A stretch of 64,000 nt of DNA from NCBI GenBank assembly GCA_029465975.1, contig CM055747.1, positions 7,095,436 through 7,159,435 on the forward strand. Reading direction: 5' to 3'. The position numbers and the translations under genes were made by a program. The stretch comes from Dallia pectoralis. Lineage: Eukaryota; Chordata; Actinopteri; Esociformes; Umbridae. The notes under the pieces were generated by a model. The model was not told the DNA's origin. It did no database searches and saw nothing but the letters and a program-made list of their open reading frames with translations. Every line of letters begins with the position of its first letter. Within the stretch, counting starts at the first letter, position 1. Positions 57,701 through 64,000 of the stretch are shown piece by piece.

Positions 57701-57813
57701 CCCTAATGATGAAATCGGTTTACTGCTCTCTGGGAGTCTCCTACTCCTTTATTCGCCTCTATCTGTCCATCCTGAGGTCGGCAGACAGGACAGACAAACC
57801 CAAACAACTATGA
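48762..57813 (+). CDS. alg8: Dolichyl-P-Glc:Glc1Man9GlcNAc2-PP-dolichol alpha-1,3-glucosyltransferase (ALG8)
   Basis: Thirteen coding exons: 48762-48850, 49579-49657, 50750-50943, 51368-51474, 51772-51839, 52014-52140, 52345-52448, 52646-52766, 53525-53658, 54335-54474, 55061-55158, 56117-56189 and 57585-57813 (TGA), giving 520 residues (human 526). ALG8 is a GT57 family multispanning ER-membrane enzyme that adds the second glucose to the lipid-linked N-glycan precursor. Diagnostic segments are [20 protein letters not shown] (exon 2), SEWTLDYPPLFAWFEY with the conserved DYPP at 64-67, LLLWNYGLLIVDHIHFQYNG, LKHIYLYIAPAYGIFLLRSY, FPFKRGLCHAYWAPNIWALY and CSFMFGWHVHEKAILMAILP. These separate it from the related ALG6. 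Intron 4 looks U12-type. The start ATGGCGGCGCCC matches vertebrate orthologs. Confidence 0.97.
49971..50343. repeat. 53-bp minisatellite in alg8 intron 2, about seven copies
   Basis: Unit TGACATCCACTCATCTTTCA plus GATGCATGCACATTACCATG plus ACAACAGTACAGC. The outer copies are the most diverged (TGATAGCCACT variants), the centre nearly identical. Each unit has a CTTTCAG acceptor-like motif. Confidence 0.93.
50978..51203. repeat. Unnamed dispersed repeat, copy 2
   Basis: Shares AGGTGAACATAGCTAGCT, TTAGTTGTTTAAAAGAGGGG and GCCATCCCT in the same order as 14,424-14,676. Lies in alg8 intron 3. Confidence 0.65.
51475..51771 (+). other. alg8: Probable U12-type intron of alg8 (intron 4)
   Basis: The donor is GTATCCTT, matching the minor-spliceosome 5' splice-site consensus (A/G)TATCCTT, and lacks a U1-type GTRAGT. 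The branch-like TCCTTAGT at 51752-51759 puts its A 14 bases before the acceptor CACAG, in the narrow range used by U12 introns. Exon phases confirm the boundaries (V-D-H-I-H-F-Q-Y-N). Confidence 0.75.
52435..52575. repeat. TATGTTAT/GTATATG-rich imperfect repeat after the alg8 exon 7 donor
   Basis: Begins at the donor itself (ATG|GTATAT) and continues as TTATGGTATATGTTATTGTA-like units for about 120 bases. Confidence 0.7.
54512..54562. repeat. (ATGT)n tetranucleotide repeat
   Basis: About twelve ATGT units in alg8 intron 10, shortly after the exon 10 donor. Confidence 0.95.
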
Positions 57814-58345
57814 CAGAGTGAAAGTGGCCCCTCCGCATTCAGTCCCTCAGGTCCCAAATGGCAAGTTATTGTAGTGGACTACTTTTAAACAAGGCCTCAT
57901 TTTACACATTTTTCAATGGTGTAAAACAAAGTCTAGGAAAGTAGTTTTCAACGTTGTGCCGTGTTACAAGTTCATCCTGAGCAGATCTTCGAGTGTGCAT
58001 AAAGTGTCAATTGAACATTTGGTATGTTGCATCAAAGGACCAGGTACAACTGAGGGTGTTTCATAGAGTGAATATATTATATGTCTGGGAAACGGGAGAA
58101 AAAACTAATGGACCAAATGTATGTAATGAAATGGAGTAAATGGTATAGGGATAAACGTTTAAACTGTGTTATTGATAATCACAAATACATATAACTGCAT
58201 TTATTTTTCAGGTTTGTTTATGTTTTTATTAAGTGACAATGTGTACATGGGCTTCATCATTATGAATGTTTGCTTGACATTGTTTGTAAATTCTTGCTTG
58301 TGCGTGCGTATGCACTGTACAAAATGGTGGAATAAAGGAACTGCT
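57814..58345 (+). other. alg8: alg8 3' untranslated region
   Basis: Non-coding sequence ending with AATAAA at 58331-58336. The segment near 57,850 (GTCCCAAATGGCAAG) resembles a short repeat frequent in salmonid UTRs. Confidence 0.6.
58331..58336 (+). terminator. alg8: Candidate alg8 poly(A) signal AATAAA
   Basis: Canonical hexamer in GTGGAATAAAGGAACTGC, about 520 bases past the stop. An A-run lies about 36 bases later. Confidence 0.6.
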
Positions 58346-60431
58346 TCTCAAATGTAGACTTAATGTGGATTTAAAAAAAAAAAAATCTCAGTTTATTTGT
58401 AATATGTTTAATAAGTGCGCAACGTACATTAGTGCCAAGCAGATCTGATGGAGGGAGTACTGTCTTAATTTGTGCATCAGCACTAAACAAATCAACTATT
58501 TAGTAATATTATCACGCTCGTTTGCCAGTACACCTACTACTACAAAAGCCCTCAGTCCAGTCCACAGGAGAGTGGGGGAGGGTAGCTGGGGCCCAATTCC
58601 TGCCCTTACACTGAGACCTTTACGGAGTTCTGTTCTGTTCTGCCTCTTTGCACTACATTGCAACATATCTATTTTTGCATTCAGTGTATTGGTACTTTGA
58701 TAAAGGACCCAGACAGATACTCGGACAGGGACTGGTGCTTTCTCAGTAGCCTTCTCTACAGCCAACCCTCAAGATTAATAAAACGTTTAGGACCCATCCT
58801 AATCCAGCAGAACTTCTCTAGAGGGTGAATGCAAAGACAGATAGAAAAAGCAGACCTCTATAGGTCATTGCTCCCAGCTCTCAGATAACAAGTACTTATC
58901 AGGTCAACCCAGTACCCAGCCAGTACTCTCATGGGAAAGTTACACTATAGGTCCATCTTAACATGCCACCAACAGGTCTCAGATCAGGAACCATGGCTCT
59001 AGAGTGGTTGATGACCTGGCAGAGAACATGCATCATTAGTACAACAAATTCCTGTCGTAGTTTACGACTGGACTAATAACGCTGTTAAAACTCAAAAGCA
59101 TTTGTGTCTGCCAGGATATATTTTTTTGATTTAACCTTTATTTACCAGGTAGACGGATTTGAGAACTGCGACCTGGCCAAGATGAGGCGAAAAAATATAC
59201 AAAGTATCAGTTATATACAATATACAAATTGTCAGTTTAGAGAATTAAATTAAAGGAGCAACCTTTCTGTAACTGATCAGCAATTCCAATAGGTAACCTA
59301 GTCCAGTCACATGCTGTATTCACATGTCACATTATGTCAGATAGTGAAACAATTCTGTATTATATGTTTTTATAATCCGAGAATGATGGTGTATGTACTG
59401 TATAAATATACAAGAAGGTTGGAATAAAAATCTATCACCATGATTCTTATTATGTACACTATAACAATTCATGTTTTGTAAAGATATCAGCTCCATCTTC
59501 TTTCCTTGGAAAAATAAAATCGCTATTTCAATCACATTACTTGTCTGTTGTATTATTTATTACAAAATGGTGTCATTTTTACAGTCACAAATGTCTTACA
59601 GACATTTAACAATTATTTTTGTTTAAGAAAATATACAGGCACATTTATCAATCCAACTATAAGGTTGTTTAGACTTTTGGCACATTTTGGTCACACATGA
59701 TTAAATGTAGATTATTGGGAAACATGCTCGTAAAGCATCTTAGAAGCAGTAACGTTTTCTGTGTTGCATAAATTGCAAATTATTACATGTGATATATTTT
59801 AAAACATATTATTATACTATTCTAGATAAGGAAGACACAGGGTGAGACATTGGATACGAATTGACATAAACCCGACACAGACAGTCGTAGCTGTCCCAAT
59901 TTACAACCGACACTAGTGCATTACTTTTTTAGGGTATAGGGTGCTATTTGGGACGCGGAAAAATTTTTGTACAGTAGAAGGTATGCAGTCCATAATGGGA
60001 CTCCCAGTTAACAATAACTTTGGGAGGCGGCATCTACGTTCACAAAAACCGCTGGAACCTTTTTGATGAACAGACAGAATGTTAAATTCAAATTAGCTTG
60101 TTGAGGGTCGATTGTGTAATGTTTTTCTTACGCAAATGCATCATCGCAACAATATATCCTTGTTTTAACTGGGGCTGCATATTACCACTTGTGGTGATGA
60201 TGTGCAATGGATTGCAGAGTAATTAGGAAACGAACAGTCCCTTGTGTATTGATCCGAGGTTCATATCCAATATAAACATGAAAGATAATCTTGCCCACCT
60301 TCTATTCATTTTGTTTTTTCTCCCTCTCTACCTTTCTCTTTGCAGCACAGCTCACCCCCACCTCTTCTTTCCTTTTCTCTGTATTTGACTCCTGGTCCTT
60401 CCTGAATATTGAACAACTTTTTCTCCCCATC
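58346..60431 (-). other. alg8-rcsd1 convergent intergenic region and probable rcsd1 3' UTR
   Basis: No gene is recognisable. On the minus strand an AATAAA around 59,557 could end the rcsd1 transcript. Two short dispersed sequences occur: TTTAACCTTTATTTACCAGG with GACCTGGCCAAGAT (59,129-59,185), and TAGGGTGCTATTTGGGACGC (59,935-59,957). Both resemble repeats common in salmonid genomes. Confidence 0.5.
59129..59195. repeat. Salmonid-type short dispersed repeat
   Basis: TTTATTTACCAGGTAG followed by GAGAACTGCGACCTGGCCAA, a sequence I associate with interspersed repeats of salmonids and relatives. From memory, not a search. Confidence 0.55.
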
Positions 60432-63400
60432 TCATTTTTTCTCATCCTCTTCTTCCCGCTCCTGGAAACACTCTCTCCCCTCCGCCCTAGACTCTGTTGC
60501 TCCTGTCTCTCTTTTCTCTCCGGTTTGTCTCTCCTGTCTCTCTTCTCTCTGGGGCTGTAGTATACTTCCTGACTTGGTCTCATCCAGTGAGTCAGGGTCT
60601 GTAATAGTATCATCTGCCGCCACAGGCTTTTGCTGTGAATTAGTAGAGGTTACGGAACTCGGCTCTGTGTCTGCTTTGAGGGTGTTGTCTGTTCCTTCTC
60701 CCTCGTTCTTCTCTTCGTTATGAAATACCTCCACCCCTCCTTCCTTCTTCTCACCCTCTCCAACTATGTCAGGGTTGTCGTTTGGTGTAGATAGGGGTGT
60801 GTCACCTTCTGTGACCCCGCCTCCTTCCTCTTCACTTGACTTTCTGTGTCGTCTTGAAGGTGGCCGTCGCCTGATGGAGAGACGGGCTCTTCCCTAGGTA
60901 ACCAGGAAGCAGACCACTCAAAATTAGCTTAATACCGAATTTGACATCGTATACATACAGAGAGATACAGGATATAGTAGATGACTGTAAACACACACGC
61001 AGACACACATTCAAGCAGACCTTGTTGACGCTAGACAGCAGGGATCCTTCAGTGGGTTTGGCCGGGTTCTCGAAGGTGGTGGGCACTTCTTCCTCGCTCT
61101 GCGACCGAGCTAGGGGCACCCTGCTGACTGGGGATGTGGGGTTTACCAGCGTAACAGGAGGGGTGGGGGAGCAGGGAGAGACAGGAGAGAAGGGGAGGGG
61201 CAGCAATCTCAGCCCAGGACTCTTAGGAGAGGGCATCAGACCAGCAGAGGACATTACCAGGTTTGCCTGGTAGAAGAAAGGCAGGAGGTGGAGACAGAGT
61301 GTGACAGACAGTGTTAATAAACACTAGCTTAGCAGCCGTTTACTGTTGTGTCCTGTCCTTATTGACGCTGAAGAAATTGTCAGTGAATCTCTGACCTCTT
61401 CATCGTCAACTGAACAAGAGGACAAACACTTTGTAGACGGAGTGTCTACTTTGAGAAACACACGCATTACATGTCCTCAACTGGCAGCTTCAGTAAATAG
61501 TACCCGCAAAACACCAGTCTCAATGTCAACAGTGAAGAGCCAACTCCAAGATGCTGGCCTTATCCGCAGAGTTGCAAAAAGCCTCGTAGAAGACGGGCTG
61601 ATAAAAAGAAAAGTGTAAGATGGACACAGGAGGAACTCTGGCTTGTCGCCGGAAACCCTACAATCAAACACAGGACACGATTGCCAGCCATAGTAGTAAC
61701 CCAGCTTGGTAAGCATTTAATCGAACCATGTGAACACCGGCGATGTCTTTCAACATGAAACATGACATCAAGGCAGTGGTTCAAACTATAAACTGCACAC
61801 TGTACGCGTTCTACGATAAGGGACGCGTCCGCTGCCGAGCCCAATGAGATATCATTGGCTGCATGCAACTGTCCACTGACAGGGGGGGGGGGGATATATG
61901 TATGTGTGCAGTCATATCCGAGGCCACTTCTTCAGACTTACAAGATAATGTCAGAAGTGATTCAGTAAGGGTTTTCCCTGTCCGTTAGCCTGACCCGATA
62001 ATCTCATTTTCATTATGAAGGTAGAACATCTATGACCACAATACTTCTGAAACAAGTTGCTTTAAATGCAATATCGCCTGGTTTACAAGTATGATCGGTT
62101 TGAAGTTTTGTACTAAGCGTTTTGAATCACTGCACCATACTATTGATAATGGTAGTGAACTAGAAAAGCTGTATTATGACTGATTGGAGGTGTTTCTGAA
62201 ATAAATATCCACCACAGTAGTACTTCCACCAAGGACTGACCTTCATCATGGAGCACACGTATACGTACCCCACCCCGACTCACCCTGACGAATCCCCTGA
62301 CAAAACCTCGCCAAACGGCCTCATCCCTGCTAACTAATCCCATCGCCCATGACGACGATGTCTCATCTTTGAGTGTGAAAAATATGTTAGGCCTAGCCAT
62401 GTGATTCAACCTGCTCACAACCCATCCGACCAATATTTCAAAAAATATATGGTAAAATACAGAAAAAGTGCTGTCAGCTTAATAGCTTAACATCACTGTG
62501 GGATGAGAGTAGCTGTACATTTCGGTGATTTGCAAAGATGTCATTTTCTAAAAGATGAAATAATCAAATAACTACTTGAAATGACTGTAAAGAGAAGAGT
62601 AGCATGTCTCACTTCCCCACATTTCATCTCATCTCATCTTCAACCGCTTATCCGGGGTCGGGTCGCGGGGGTAGCAGCTCTAGCAGGGGACCCCAAACTT
62701 CCCTTTCCCGGGCAACATTAGCCAGCTCTGACTGGGGAATCCCGAGGCGTTCCCAGGCCAGTGTGGAGATATAATCTCTCCACCTAGTCCTGGGTCTTCC
62801 CCGAGGTCTCCTCCCAGCTGGACGTGCCTGGAACACCTCTCTAGGGAGGCGCCCAGGTGGCATTCGTACAAGATGCCCGAACCACCTCAACTGGCTCCTT
62901 TCTACGCAAAGGAGCAGCGGCTCTACTCCGAGTTCCTCTCGGATGACTGAGCTTCTCACCCTATCCCTAAGGGAGAGGCCAGCCACCTTTCTGAGAAAAC
63001 CCATTTCGGCCGCTTGTACCCGCGATCTCGTTCTTTCGGTCATGACCCAGCTTTCATGACCATAGGTGAGAGTAGGAACAAAGATTGACCGGCAGATCGA
63101 GAGCTTGGCCTTTCGGCTCAGCTCTCTTTTCGTCACAACGGTGCGGTGAAGCGAATGCAACACCGCCCCCGCTGCTCCGATCCTCCGACAAATCTCCCGC
63201 TCCATTGTTCCCTCACTCGCGAACAAGACCCCGAGGTACTTGAACTCCTTCACTTGGAGTAAGGACTCATTCCCTACCCGGAGTAGGCATTCCACCGGTT
63301 TCCTGCTGAGAGTCATGGCCTCAGATTTAGAGGTGCTAAAATCCCCAGATTTCAGTTGGTAAATTTAACTTGTGAAAATAACACCCACAGATCGCACTCA

Positions 63401-63865
63401 CCTGCAGCTTCTCAATGAGCGCCGAGTTCCTTTTGGTCTTTGCAGGATGCTGAGATGGAGAGTCGGGTTTCTGAAAAACATGTGCGAAGTGTGAAACACA
63501 CACATGCTAAGCATCGCTGTATCCGTCTTGTTTTTTATATATAATAAAATGACCTGATGCTGTATTATATAACAGTGGCCTCATTCATTAAGATAGCATC
63601 GGATTTTTTTGTAATATATACTTATACATAAAACGTCCTGTTTTTTTTTTAAGAAAAAACTATTTTTGTCCACTAAAATAAGATAAAAATTGATCAGAAA
63701 TACACTGCGTACATTGTTACGGTTTTAAATTACTAATGTAGCTGGAAAATGATTCACAAAGTGACACACGCTCACCTTCTCCTCCTTCAGCCCTTGTCCC
63801 TCTTCCGGTGGGGGGTTCTTGGAGAGCTGTAGGGTTCGAGGGGGGCGTCTCCTGACATGCTTATC
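60432..63865 (-). CDS. rcsd1: CapZ-interacting protein (RCSD domain-containing protein 1), C-terminal exons
   Basis: Four coding exons on the minus strand: 63865-63776, 63470-63402, 61266-61021 and 60893-60432 (stop TGA). All join in phase 0. The N-terminal exons lie beyond the right edge. Identifying features: RRRPPRTLQLSKN, then RNSALIEKLQ-ANL, then PSPKSPGLRLLPLPFSP, SEEEVPTTFENP and SVNKGRARLSIRRRPPSRRH. This matches the CapZIP order (SPLIEKLQANL, SPKSPGL, the Arg-rich RRPPSRR core of the RCSD region that binds capping protein). The C-terminal tail is a low-complexity Glu/Lys stretch. CapZIP binds CapZ and is a stress-kinase substrate in muscle and immune cells. Assignment to rcsd1 rather than another RCSD-family member rests on these motifs. 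Confidence 0.88.
61346..61650 (+). mobile_element. Tc1-like transposase N-terminal fragment
   Basis: The plus-strand open stretch encodes TRITCPQLAASVNSTRKTPV, then STVKSQLQDAGLIRRVAKS and RWTQEELW, which fit the helix-turn-helix region of Tc1 transposases. No inverted repeats or catalytic domain follow. It lies in an rcsd1 intron, antisense to the gene. Confidence 0.65.
61881..61892. repeat. G homopolymer
   Basis: An uninterrupted run of about twelve G in the rcsd1 intron; a likely sequencing or length-variation hotspot. Confidence 0.8.
62614..62626. repeat. Rex3 target-site duplication (left, one mismatch)
   Basis: TCCCCACATTTCA, matching TCCCCAGATTTCA at 63342-63354 on the other side of the inserted Rex3 copy. 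Confidence 0.7.
62627..63341 (-). mobile_element. 5'-truncated Rex3 retrotransposon
   Basis: Minus-strand insertion of about 715 bp with the CATCTCATCTCATCTTCAAC tail at its 3' end (left side). It encodes one uninterrupted 222-codon frame covering the end of the reverse transcriptase and the C-terminal domain (KEFKYLGVLFASEGTMEREI through LLPPRPDPG). It is nearly identical to the end of the copy at 18,999-22,340 and retains the 20-bp stretch that copy has lost. The element starts 61 bases from an rcsd1 exon (63402-63470). Confidence 0.92.
63342..63354. repeat. Rex3 target-site duplication (right)
   Basis: TCCCCAGATTTCA, 12 of 13 bases matching the left copy at 62614-62626. Confidence 0.7.
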
Positions 63866-64000
63866 CTGGAGGAAAAACAAACATCACGAGGTGCAAAATT
63901 CAAAGGCGTTGAAAAAAAAAAACGGTTGGTATAGTGGTTAAATGACGGAAACCTGTGTTGAATGGAGAAAGAAGGCCTCCCAGGGTTTATTGAAAAAGCA
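63866..64000 (-). other. rcsd1: rcsd1 intron at the window edge
   Basis: Polypyrimidine tract and acceptor (minus strand TTTTTCCTCCAG) of the exon ending at 63865, then non-coding sequence to the edge. The upstream exons are outside. Confidence 0.6.

Noticed and set aside
58496..58765. Minus-strand 89-codon frame between alg8 and rcsd1
   Set aside because: No homology, no splice signals and no conserved motif. Probably chance in intergenic sequence.
60291..60723. Plus-strand Ser/Phe/Leu-rich frames
   Set aside because: Antisense of the Glu/Lys-rich rcsd1 last exon; the minus frame joins correctly to the upstream exons.
61841..61858. Inverted repeat CCAATGA-GATA-TCATTGG
   Set aside because: Short, isolated, in an rcsd1 intron. 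Arms of seven bases are expected by chance in 64 kb.
1..64000. tRNA, rRNA and small nucleolar RNA genes
   Set aside because: I looked for characteristic boxes and cloverleaf-type sequences and found none I could support. A covariance-model search would be needed to exclude intronic snoRNAs.

Overview
This is nuclear DNA from a teleost fish. Every gene is split by GT-AG introns and has vertebrate orthologs, and the interspersed repeats are fish families: Rex3 LINEs and salmonid-type Tc1 arms. Two short dispersed repeats (around 59,130 and 59,920) and a LINE 3'-tail sequence (around 41,070) resemble repeats common in salmonids and pikes, so a protacanthopterygian such as a pike or salmonid relative is my best guess. 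That placement is inference, not proof.

Layout, left to right: the last seven coding exons of rap1gap2 (+, 3,120-5,807, entering from the left); a 3.7-kb nested terminal-inverted-repeat transposon (about 7,122-10,855); the complete ncbp3 gene (+, 13 coding exons, 10,889-24,156, about 708 aa); the complete pcf11 gene (+, 14 coding exons, 26,347-38,159, about 1,633 aa); the complete ccdc90b gene (-, 9 coding exons, 48,246-41,710, about 255 aa); the complete alg8 gene (+, 13 coding exons, 48,762-57,813, about 520 aa), head to head with ccdc90b; and the C-terminal four exons of an rcsd1/CapZIP gene (-, 63,865-60,432) leaving the window on the right. All exon phases of the complete genes add up to uninterrupted reading frames.

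The genes do not form one pathway. ncbp3 (alternative cap-binding, mRNA export) and pcf11 (cleavage/polyadenylation and termination) both act on Pol II transcripts. ccdc90b is an inner-mitochondrial-membrane coiled-coil protein, alg8 an ER glucosyltransferase of N-glycan precursor assembly, rap1gap2 a Rap GTPase-activating protein and rcsd1 a CapZ-binding protein. pcf11-ccdc90b-alg8 corresponds to human 11q14 and rap1gap2-ncbp3 to human 17p13, so the window spans a synteny junction.

The most unusual signal is structural. Minisatellites repeatedly sit on or beside splice sites. In ncbp3 two arrays (15,421-15,960 and 18,318-18,881) have amplified the exon end together with its 5' splice site, giving nine tandem donors each. 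A third array in ccdc90b starts exactly at a 3' splice site. Other notable points are a transposon whose end lies about 34 bp before the ncbp3 start codon, an AATAAA ten bases into pcf11 intron 1, a probable U12-type intron in alg8, a GC-AG intron in pcf11, and a Rex3 copy with a perfect 12-bp target-site duplication.
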